From Anaeromyces robustus (taxonomy: Eukaryota > Neocallimastigomycota > Neocallimastigomycetes > Neocallimastigales > Neocallimastigaceae), in contig MCFG01000237.1 in the NCBI GenBank assembly GCA_002104895.1, forward strand, positions 1 through 40,000: DNA of 40,000 nucleotides, written 5' to 3'. Shown here piece after piece: positions 10,901 through 17,581 of this stretch. Position numbers and translations under genes: made by a program. The notes below the pieces were generated by a model. It ran no database searches, was not told where the DNA came from, and worked only from the letters and a program-made list of their open reading frames with translations. Each line of letters opens with the position of its first letter. Position 1 is the stretch's first letter.

Positions 10901-12030
10901 TCCTTAACCATATCATCTTTTTCCTTTAATTCTTCCTTATATGTATTTAATTCATTCATTAAATCATTTTTAGCATCACTTTCTATTCTTTTTTCAACTT
11001 CTAATTTTTCTATAACACCTTCAAGTTTACTAAATTCACATGCCTTATCATCTAATTTATTTTGTATATCTTTACACTTTTCAATCAAATTCTTGTTTTC
11101 CGTTTCTAAACTTTCAATAATTAAATTTAAATTTTTATTATTCCCTAGAACTTCTTGATATTTATCATCTATACTATTTTCATTATTTTGAGTATTACTC
11201 ATGGTATCATCCAATAATTTTTGATATTTTTCATTTAACTCTTGAAGTTCATTTTCCTTCATTTCAAGTAAATTATCTTTTTGTTCTATTTGTTGATGCA
11301 TTGAATCTTCTTTCATACCAATAGATTCTACAATTAAATTAATTTCATCCATCAAATCACTAATTCTATCTTTTTTATTTACTTTAGTATCTTTTTCCGT
11401 TTTTTCTAAATAATTTATCTCGTTTTTCATTTCAGTTATATTTGGAATTGCTTTTGGTATAATTGCCTCTTCATAGCTTTCAAAATATTCACTATTACTT
11501 TCTAAATCACAAGCACTTGAACTTCTATTAAATATTTCTTTTTCTTCTTTTAATACATTGTTTTTTACATTAGATTCTTTAGAATTGCTAATTTTAATTT
11601 TATTATTACTTTCGTTATTATCAATATCATTTTGTTTCTGTGTTAACGTAACAGAATTCGTAGTATCATTTATTTCCTTTTCTTCTAAATGTTCCTCTTC
11701 TGAAGAATTATTACTATATGTACTTAAGTTTTCGTTACTATTACTTTCATTTATACTATTATTATTATTATTACTGTTATTGTTCTTTTTAGACTTTTTA
11801 TTATTCTTTTTTGATACCTTCTTTTTTCGATTATTTTTTTTATTGGATGTCTTTATTTTACCTTCATTAGGGATGTCATTTATGTCATTTATGCTATTAT
11901 CTAATTTTTTATCATTTTTACTATCATCTATGTTTTTGTAATTATTATTTGTCAAAAAACCTTTAATCTTTGGAATACTTAATTTTACTAAATATACAAA
12001 AATAATAAATGCAATAAACTTAAAAAACAT
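1966..12030 (-). CDS. Giant membrane-anchored coiled-coil protein, 3354 aa, single exon
   Basis: One uninterrupted frame runs from ATG at 12030 to TAA at 1966. Residues 1-20 (core FIAFIIFVYLV) form a single hydrophobic anchor with no charged residue between K4 and K16. A lysine/asparagine-rich stretch follows (about 58-82), then Asn/Ser-rich linker to about residue 200. From there to about residue 3190 it is almost entirely Glu/Lys/Asn/Leu/Ile heptads, that is, long parallel coiled coil. Residues 1982-2172 hold six near-identical 32-residue repeats. A glutamate run lies near residue 3173, then a less helical Ser-rich tail ending RSVSLPAL. The layout (N-terminal anchor, basic segment, long coil) resembles kinectin/p180 ER proteins or a golgin turned around, but I recognise no sequence-level homologue. 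Motor and enzyme signatures are absent. A tether or spacer on an internal membrane is inference. It is intronless, unlike every other long gene here. Confidence 0.85.
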   Translation of the reverse strand: MFFKFIAFIIFVYLVKLSIPKIKGFLTNNNYKNIDDSKNDKKLDNSINDINDIPNEGKIKTSNKKNNRKKKVSKKNNKKSKKNNNSNNNNNSINESNSNENLSTYSNNSSEEEHLEEKEINDTTNSVTLTQKQNDIDNNESNNKIKISNSKESNVKNNVLKEEKEIFNRSSSACDLESNSEYFESYEEAIIPKAIPNITEMKNEINYLEKTEKDTKVNKKDRISDLMDEINLIVESIGMKEDSMHQQIEQKDNLLEMKENELQELNEKYQKLLDDTMSNTQNNENSIDDKYQEVLGNNKNLNLIIESLETENKNLIEKCKDIQNKLDDKACEFSKLEGVIEKLEVEKRIESDAKNDLMNELNTYKEELKEKDDMVKELERQKDDILNQLEVSNNYEIKNETKMNDENNIKIMEAQLKDYQLQLKNNNAELKINKDIINSIKQDLEFAKSSVDNLSYELDQKNARIDEMEKKLNSNNLVRDLEKDIKKNLNTIKDLEKKLSTKEKELKENKMQIEKKDSEIKEFKNTINSLTNEKKNLNKQVNSLQKTIDSNVKSNNNNAKLIKEKDEIIEEMENSITNSEVTINDMYKECQEKDKTIEKLVKVIQERDNSIKKINENNETEFNKLKRTYEDNIKEKDDAINKLIVDVHNVKGIIEERDADIQEKEVIIKDLRKSLKEKNKSIDQLSNSIMDKDKDLITYKTNLTQSVERITTLEKLLKEKESSFEDICDDMNDKDKLVETLNMELQKRENIISSLNMNIVEQQESIKSLKKNIEDKTEWNNKLDLERKEHEKSIGSLNDIIKEKEQLVDQYLKDIKNKDELIVKLAGDVKERDVSIETLSDNISQKEVQIKEASDTINKQDKLIENLQKKIKCQRESIVLIHISLEEKDNELNTLHKEVHEKSQEIENLSNEIREKQESLEELNKDLHDKELHESKLSNDLEDNTKAMEELKTNLNNTISQKEEALQKLQKVLSEKEDLIEQLKKNIESNEETINKLKSHISMKDKSIKRLNKSVKEKEELNEQLQIDNHINNKLIDESNETLYEKEKFIEELTDELKEKENISEILQEKMEIIMKLNEEINNKESIIKGLQTDINESNNSLDLLMDDVKEKEESIDQLMKTLTEKDQLFDTMSNQMKESDKLINDYVKETESKTKEIEILKENSNKDKVTIDGLKMNLNKIKSEYKNAQKGMKKERKNYDYTIKEKEKEIQTIQNELADQKNMNETIQNELDITSLKLTEKENENIELTQKMTEKDNVNSELTQKLSEKDKENEELKQQINEFNNKVTEFEEFSKVISHQIKEEKEKREEYKKELISLENKKEDDYKKIQKLINDNNELKQNSQKMKSQLINNESVLEMYSNMDEELRDQIENEVKMNKFINSENKMLHNRIEVLNEKSETENNNLQIEIQQLQTLLQEKEENMLTIETNNNKVITSLEKELKNKVVSEVELFKLVKLLKEQLNEKNEAVTKEQEKIVEIEKKNCDLVLALKEQLKENKNSLEKEKENYNKIIESEKKHSESLKKELHESNNNLKKVIKKNELEVQESKNKSLEIEKLNEVINIMKQELETKNDLIEESKDKMIEVEKNSEEMNKQIHENTEIISKQKEEFNQLKKKQDDIIKANEKIYKKLTDNKEKVRNSKEKIAQLESKIEELTETNMKTTSELEYHKKMIEVSKNVIESLKQNNKEMKEEDVEKKKQIEEVNQLNERISELESTSNQYEFKYNILLNELEDSKKEYLQLQNNYNKIQVLLEKETDHCKKLDSEKSEIENKLLDSNDLIKEKEEHMKNLQELNDQLSLENHDYKEILKTECEKTIMVQNELDEVKKQYEEDKMKDREEEEEKEEYMKKLQEHNEQLLLENNRYQESLNEEYEKNINIQNELDAVKKQYEEEKEKDKEEKESLISEVMKLSSVNINNKKAAKSNNNNNSDDMETKIRMKRLTRSNDTLKNLIKEKDKEIAKINEKNDGLLNLNNTFIKKLKNEQQTTTNLQEEISSLKDSINQKDGIIEKLKNEQQTTTTNLQQEISSLKDNINQKDDIIERLKNEQQTTTTNFQQEISSLEDNISQKDDIIEKLKNEQQTTTTNLQKEISSLEDNISQKDDIIEKLKNEQQTTTTNLQKEISSLEDNINQKDSIIEKLKNEQQTTTTNLQEEISLLNDDINRKDDIIEICKEEIEKLNSEIAKKHLLNKDYLTDLESAKNDIKLVQNKLYEKEEEITQLTKELEEINEIHSEACDEFERSNRSLKKELKYLNELSNNKLKSANSVIKDKQDQIKQLLTENKQYEKENKDLHTQLQSLEEKLQNNIVDDDTTKDKNVKDNNEDNQQQEQQSSSHEIVIQEDSSYQKLNEEFEKSQKANEILKGIVDALKKSRDEFNEKYTTELETNKSNKEEIERLSNLTETLKDKSEEREFMYNQLLNEIENYKYEIEKVTTENHQFMDELEEKNDENERHLEVINNLNETINNICIEMNNKDEIIKEAKMEIDELQKKYETSKNEEKENESEVLKKDMNKLIEENNHLKTTIENEMNKAKDYESRINFYENKLQNHEEYIKTQLVEMDQLKGEINDIYQINRTLEFDLDKAERKLDHYDNNFYEMRQEFYDMNENRKLLEQENLSKEERINNLEIESILKEEKLKDLKLESLSVREKLKALEVELNTKDKIIVDLNERNILKEEKIKTMNEQFSAYEESKEGFKQLNNKLIDQLKLEKAKVTELSSKLKNTEESIKEKENMIEENNSIITALSERNIETVNSMKDELNNEIKKNKENQNYITELKGTISHNEDLLSTSNIKLQKLHKELNQLMKEKEELVSLLTTKDIEIKSKISSGQFEINQLKKEKETLTKNYNIEKGKAITFETTMNQLQKTLEETTNTLNETKSNLEKKQKETEISKRVIENLKNSRDEIQMELEKQQMALKFKETNDQKLIQEINNLNQIIDEKDCKIQYFNGKVEKLEKHIDSMKEESVIIQENYDRMANEYTNLSASLNEEKSKYEIFNREHHQLKLSLQQLQNKMDTNEMKLKATSIENTNLKKAWEEQKVKEEELLEELLKEKEQSNEKDQQIKTLNQSMEEVIQGKELENQKFKENIKSLSKIIELSKKAIVSSMKNKEILMKKNNELEKQLDETIENQKKEIEIQETKLIETFKEQLKQKDNKINELENELQEQEEQEEEEEIILQEYEPEQKQQLHNYNNNNKLPLYRSKSSMTKYKNKGGLLPELVPLSMVNTDTIDTLAMSSQSIFDSNNNFSSLDTIVPEDKDREDESYMFNSSESLDSVDLKNMGNHKQKLFLKTLKKNKGLEDSQSTLSSTKEMEYKIKIQKLLEIIKNSKRVIDRMKEGINQERSVSLPAL
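5515..6087 (-). repeat. Six-copy 96-bp tandem repeat inside the giant coiled-coil gene
   Basis: The repeat encodes six units beginning KLKNEQQTTTTN and containing QEISSL, DNINQKDDIIE. Five units are 32 residues and the first is 31 (one Thr fewer), exactly 573 nt in total. Units differ by only a few residues, and their DNA is nearly identical around TTGTTCATTCTTCAA. This implies recent in-frame duplication or gene conversion. Confidence 0.92.
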
Positions 12031-12094
12031 TGTTTAATTATTATTTTACAATAAAAAATATTTATAACTTAAACTTTTATTGGTTATATCTTCT

Positions 12095-12097
<3 letters not shown>

Positions 12098-12170
<73 letters not shown>
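12098..12170. repeat. (ATT)n microsatellite upstream of the giant gene
   Basis: About 24 uninterrupted ATT units followed by degenerate TATAGTTAT. It lies about 70-140 bp 5' of the giant gene's start codon. The poly-Ile frame across it is an artefact. Confidence 0.95.
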
Positions 12171-12172
<2 letters not shown>

Positions 12173-13680
12173 GTTATAGTTATTATTATTACAATTATTA
12201 TTATTAAATATTTATAATATAAAGATAGTCGTTTTATTAAAAATGCGAAATATATATAATAATATGAAATTTTACTTTTAAAAATCAAACAATTTCATTA
12301 ATATAAAAAAATTATATACGCATTCTATACTATTAATGTAAATTTTTTATATTATTAAAAATATAAATTACAAAAATAAAATAATTTTTATTATAAAATT
12401 ATTATTAAATACAAAGATATTCCAAAATTTTACAAAATTTACAAAATTTACAACTTGTAATATTTCAATATCAACTTTCAACTTCACATTATTTTTTTTC
12501 TACACAAATAGATTTATGAACTAATATTAAAATGAAAATATCTATAAAAAAAATAAAATAAGAAAAAAAATTATTATATATATATATATATAAAATGAAA
12601 CAATGATAAATAATATTTTTTTAATTTTATATTTAGTTAAATCTTAAAAACTTTTTTATATTAATAAAAAAAGTTTCTTTTATATATTTTAATTCATATT
12701 AATATTAATTAAAAATCTTATAAAAAAATAACACCTTAATATATCTTTAATAATTATTATAATTTTTAATTACTAAAAATAAAAAACATATATTTTTCTA
12801 TCATACTTTTTTTTTTTTTAAAAAAAAAAGGTGAAAATAAAAAATATGTCTAAAAATCATTTGATTTCTTTTTTTTTTTTATGTTACATAGAAAAAATTA
12901 TCAATAAAAATAGAAATTAAGTTTGCTATTTTTAATTTTTATGACATATTATGTAATAAAAGAATATAAAAATTAATATGTATATATACAAAATATTAAA
13001 ATGTATCACATTTAAAATGAGAAAAAAAGATATTATTTTATAATTTTTTTCACATATCTTTTCTTTTTTTTTTTTTTTTTTTTTTTTTTTGAAATTTATT
13101 TTTTATATTTCTAAAATATACTTTTTATAATTTTTTATTAACATATTGAATATAATATTAATAATAGTAATGATTATTCTTTTATTTTTGTCTTTTTTTT
13201 TTTTAATCTTTATATATAAAGTTTATGAGAAAGATAGAAATATATCATATATTTCATTTATTGTATATTTTTTAATTTTTATTTGTTTAATATTAAATTT
13301 TTTATTTATTTACTAATTTTATATAATTTGATTAAGTTTTAGTCTTTATTATTTTTTTTATATTTTAAAGAATATTAATATATTTGATGTTTATCACTAA
13401 ATAATCAACTTTTCTTCTGTATACATTTCGCTTCTCTATTATTCAAAATGTTTTTTTTTTTTTTTTTTTTTTTTTTCATTTCACATATAATTTTAAGATA
13501 AATTTATATCATTTTATTTTTTAATTTAAACAAAATTATTTATATATATATAGTAGAATATCTTTTGAAAAGATACTAATATAATAAATATTTAAATATT
13601 GTATTTTTATGTTACTAAAGTAAATATTATAAAAAAAAAATAATAATTACTTAATATAAAAATTTTAAATAAATTATATT

Positions 13681-13762
13681 AATGAAGTATTATAAAATTT
13701 AAATAAGATTTATTAAATATTAATGAAGTATTATAAAATTTAAATAAGATTTATTAAATATT
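13681..13762. repeat. Perfect two-copy 41-bp tandem duplication
   Basis: Two exact adjacent copies of a 41-mer starting AATGAAGTATTATAAAATTT (13681-13721 and 13722-13762). Each is preceded by TT. A diverged copy-like stretch precedes it at about 13650. Confidence 0.85.
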
Positions 13763-14763
13763 AATAAAAAATATTAATAACAATAATAAAGTATATATAA
13801 ATATTATTAAATCTTGTTATATAATTATTAGTAAATATTTATTATAGAAATATTATATTTGCCAACTATTGAAACAGTGTTCTAGTAAATACATCTTTCT
13901 CTGTTTAAATTAATTCTTAACTATAATTATTTAATAAACCTATCATTTTATTAAATTTATTGTAATATATAACATACATTATTACATTATATTTTTGTAA
14001 TATATTAAAATTTATTATAATATGTTTGAAAATATATTGATAAATAAATATTATAAAAATTCTTTAATAAATTTTAAAAAAATTTTTTTAATAAATCTCA
14101 TAATAAATTTATTCTAAGAATAAGGTTAATGTTGAGATATTAATAATTATATAATAAAATTGTTATATATTGAAATATTAATAAAACACTTTTAGTTTAG
14201 AATTAATTAATTAAGTATTAATAAAGGATTTAAATTCATAGTTTAAGAAATATTGATTATTTGAGAGTATGTTACAGTTAAAATGAATGTAAAAGGATTA
14301 TATCAATAAATAAACAATTAATAACATACACACTTATAATTAAATAAGGAATATTAATTAAAAAGAATAACTGAAAATCAATTTTATTATTATTTTTTTA
14401 TAAATATATTATTGTTTTAGTTTATAAAATTACTTTATTAATATTAATATTTATCCTGATAACAATTATGAATCTATTCTCTTATTTAGTTTTCTTATTC
14501 TATGACTATTTTTAAATTTATTCATTAAAAATAAGTTATTTTTTTATAATTTGAGGAAAATACAACTCTTTTATAATAGTTAATGACATATTAGAACCAA
14601 TCAATCTAAAATTTTAGTTTTATGAACTAAACCGCTTGTGGATTATTATTACTTCATTCTTTAATAAATTGTGTTATTATACATATGGTAGACACTATAT
14701 TCAAGTCATAATTAGTAATGACTTGTGTTAGAAACTTTACATAATAAATGATATGCAAAAAAA

Positions 14764-14765
14764 AT

Positions 14766-14856
<91 letters not shown>

Positions 14857-14859
14857 TTT
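14764..14859. repeat. (TTTA)n microsatellite
   Basis: About 24 uninterrupted TTTA units. It produces spurious Ile-Tyr-Leu-Phe frames. Confidence 0.95.
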
Positions 14860-14983
14860 CCAAAAGTCAAATAAAAAAATTAATATTAATCATTTGAAAG
14901 ACCAAATTCTATATATGATTTTTATAAAATATTAATAATAATTTTTTTATATTTAAAGAAAAAAAATTTTCTAAAAAGTAAAG

Positions 14984-15063
14984 TGCAAGTAGCGGGATTC
15001 GAACCCGCGCCATTACTGACTACGACCTGAACGTAGCGCCTTAGACCGCTCGGCCATACTTGC
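14984..15063 (-). tRNA. tRNA-Leu (anticodon CAG), intronless
   Basis: Read on the minus strand: acceptor GCAAGTA pairs with TACTTGC, with discriminator A at 14984. The D-arm is GCC/GGC around GAGCGGTCTAA. The anticodon stem CTACG/CGTAG holds the 7-base loop TTCAGGT, so the anticodon is CAG. An 11-base variable region precedes the T-arm GCGGG-TTCGAAT-CCCGC. The long variable region and the anticodon agree on leucine. Internal box A (TGGCCGAGCGG) and box B (GGTTCGAATCC) are intact, and a T5 pol III terminator follows about 8 bases downstream. CCA is not encoded, as expected for a nuclear gene. There is no room for an intron. Confidence 0.96.
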
Positions 15064-15489
15064 TACAGTAAATAGAAGCATCGTAGTTCTTCAATAAATT
15101 GTTATGTTATATGTATTGTGAAAAAAAAATTTTTTTAATAGCGTAGAAATCAAAATATACTTATTCATATAATTAATATTACTTTTCGTATTTGTAAGAT
15201 TGAATAATTTAATATTTTTAGTGTTAAATAACAAATTTGTGGATATTATTTTTTATATCATAATAACAAATAAAAATATAAAGTTAATTTATAAATAAAT
15301 TAAAATTTTAAATAATAAATAAATTAAATTTTTAAATATTAAAACTTCATAAATAAAACGTTTTTATATTAATGCAATTGTGGCTTATAGATTATATTGT
15401 ATACATTAATTAAATGTATATAATATGAGTATAAATTTCATAATATGAAAATATATAATTACTATAATATAGAAAATAATATTACATAC

Positions 15490-15602
15490 TTAATATTATT
15501 TTCTATATGTTTTTCAGCTACAAGAAAAGTTTTATTATTTTCTACGACAAATTGTTCAATAAATTCTGTTAAACGATCGTTATCAATGATGGTATAATCA
15601 TT
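15490..15602 (-). pseudogene. Orphan coding-like fragment, possible exon remnant
   Basis: A 113-nt minus-strand segment has coding-like composition amid poly-AT. Its frame contains IIDNDRLTEFIEQF and FLVAEKHIENN, and it ends at a good donor (AA then GTATGT). It is closed upstream by an in-frame TAA at 15603-15605, with no in-frame ATG and no acceptor in between, so it is not a complete gene. A weak continuation after the acceptor near 15390-15400 can be written but is not convincing. It resembles the Asn/Glu-rich helices common in this sequence. I cannot assign a family. It could be a relic of a degraded gene. Confidence 0.25.
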
Positions 15603-15860
15603 TTAAATGCAATAATAAAATAATAAAAAAATCTAAATAACCAAGGTTATTTTAATTATAAATATATTTAATAATTTTAACTATAAATATAATTAAATAA
15701 TTTTAATTATTTCATATATATATTATAGTCTAATATGTTTATTACTTATTAATTTATATACAATACAATTATTATATATTAAATGCTTATACATCGAATG
15801 TTTTATTTTTGGATATAAATAATTTATATATTTAATAAAAATTTATGGTATCAATTACAT

Positions 15861-16982
15861 TTAATTTATATAATGACCACCGCACACCCATTTTATTTTT
15901 TTGTTCTTTATTGAGACTATTGGGGTAGTCTTATTAACAGTATACCACGTACATTGACAACATATTGCGGTATAACCTATAGCAATTTAAATTTTTATTT
16001 AGATATTTATATTAAAGAATAATTATATGATTGAATATATTTATAAATTTAGCAAAAACCTTTTTTAGGTATAAGTTCTTTGGCTAATTTTTCAGTATTT
16101 GGAACATAATTTCTAAAAAATAAATAATCGACATTGTTACTCCATTCAGAATCTTTATAATATATACAATTAAAATCACAGGAAGTGCATCTTAATTTAC
16201 TACAAGACCTTTTATATTAATATATAATTAATTATAATTTTTTTATATTATATTACTTTAACATCTTAATATGTTCATTAATTAATTAATTAATTAATTA
16301 ATTAATAGATATATATATATTAATTTAATCATACGTACTTTTGGTTACTACCAATAGTGATACCTTCTTGTCCACCTATACATACGGTTGTACATCTATC
16401 AATAAAAAAAAGTAATTACTTTAAATATTTATATTCGAAAAATAGTATTATAAATATATAGATATATTATATTTATAAACTACTTTGCTTTATGTTGTGA
16501 TCTTGGACGTTCTTTAGTATCTTTTAATAATGACGTATCTAATGATTTATTATCAGTACTATTATTGCATATGGATTTAGAATTTATATTATTTTTTTCT
16601 GAAGAATATATATTAGGTCTTGAACTTTTTTTATTTGTTATTGTTGATGTATCAATTGCAGATAATTCTTGTAATATATCATTGAGTTCATCAGTCGTAT
16701 CATCATGTTTTTTATTATTTTTCTCATTATAATTATATTTTGAGATATTAGGATTTAGATTATATGATTTGTTCTTATAACTTTTTTGTGAACTAAAAAT
16801 TAATATATAAAAAATGAAATAAATTGAAATGTATATCATTGTTAATATTATATAAAAATCTTTAAAATATCATTCCTATTTTAATAAACTAATTACTTTG
16901 GTATTGTGTCTTGCTCTAACTCTAATTCTTTAAGTAATGATTCAATATCTTCATCAACATCTGATTTAAATATGGAAGTCAT
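15861..16982 (-). CDS. CFAP418: CFAP418 (C8orf37 family) cilia/flagella-associated protein, 238 aa, 5 exons
   Basis: Exons (transcript order) 16982-16897, 16792-16484, 16395-16339, 16208-16060, 15976-15861, all junctions in phase, total 717 nt. The N-terminus MTSIFKSDVDEDIESLLKEL matches the short acidic helix that opens the family. A variable Asn/Ser-rich linker occupies residues 30-130. The diagnostic C-terminal half has CTTVCIGGQEGITIG, then LRCTSCDF, DYLFFRNYVPN, a lysine patch with KKG, CCQCTW and the terminal WVCGGH. The Cys-rich [LR]CxxCDF plus CQCxW plus WVCG pattern is specific to C8orf37/CFAP418, which acts in photoreceptor cilia in animals and is conserved in flagellated lineages. 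Human CFAP418 is 207 residues; the extra length here is the linker. Donor 4 (G then GTTTTTG) is unusual but is the one that keeps the frame. Confidence 0.93.
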
Positions 16983-17364
16983 TTTATTATTATCTGTATT
17001 AAAACATATAATCCTGAACTTTTAAAACAATTTTATTAAACAAAATATTATAATTAGAATATACAACTAAAGAAAAAATATTTTCAAAAAATTTTTAATT
17101 ACATAAAAAATAAATGTTACACTAAGCTTATAAATTATAATGAATAAACTATATAAATTATAATAATAAAAAAAATACAAAAACTTTTTTTTTTGTCGGA
17201 GAGAAAATTAATTATTTTATTATATAATTAAAAAAAAATTTTTTGTATTTTATTATTTTATTTATTTACTAATTTTATTTATTTATTATTTATATTATTT
17301 ATTTTTAATTATTTATTTAATAATTTATTTATTTTATATATATATATTTAATTATTTATTTAAT

Positions 17365-17417
<53 letters not shown>

Positions 17418-17475
17418 TTATTTATTTATTTATTTATTTATTTTTTATTTATTTATTTATTTATTTATTTATTTT

Positions 17476-17518
<43 letters not shown>

Positions 17519-17581
17519 CTTATTTATATTACTAAATTAGATTATTTTTAAATATCATTTTTTTAATATATATAATGTAAT
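16983..17581. other. Intergenic region with degenerate ATTT tract
   Basis: This is the 5' flank of CFAP418 and 3' flank of the STRIP gene, both on the minus strand. About 17260-17520 is a run of interrupted TTTA/TTTTTA units, partly broken by TTA. No exon is visible. Confidence 0.7.

Larger units (their letters stand above)
12031..14983. other. About 3 kb gene-poor, AT-rich region
   Basis: I could support no exon on either strand. The first few hundred bases (12031 onward) are the likely promoter/5' leader of the giant gene and include a TTA microsatellite. The middle has poly-T runs (about 13062-13090, 13450-13476) and a duplicated 41-mer. The stretch about 13860-13960 and 14440-14720 is of higher complexity than its surroundings but shows no open frame, splice pattern or RNA signature that I recognise. 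It could be decayed sequence. Confidence 0.5.

Noticed and set aside
3980-11941. Several plus-strand frames (for example 3980-4219, 6056-6388, 10298-10654, 11558-11941) rich in Ser/Phe/Leu
   Set aside because: They are antisense shadows of the giant coiled-coil gene. Reverse complements of GAA/AAA/AAT/TTA codons give Ser/Phe/Leu strings without domains.
12046-12288. Poly-isoleucine frame upstream of the giant gene
   Set aside because: It is a translation of the ATT microsatellite in the promoter region.
14240-14740. Slightly more complex stretch that could be a decayed element or ncRNA
   Set aside because: I found no terminal repeats, open frame, box motifs or stable stem that would support a call.
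14753-14935. Repetitive Tyr-Leu-Phe-Ile frame
   Set aside because: It is a translation of the TTTA microsatellite.
14766-17530. Regular short repeats resembling a CRISPR-like array
   Set aside because: These are simple tetranucleotide microsatellites without distinct spacers, in a eukaryotic nuclear context.
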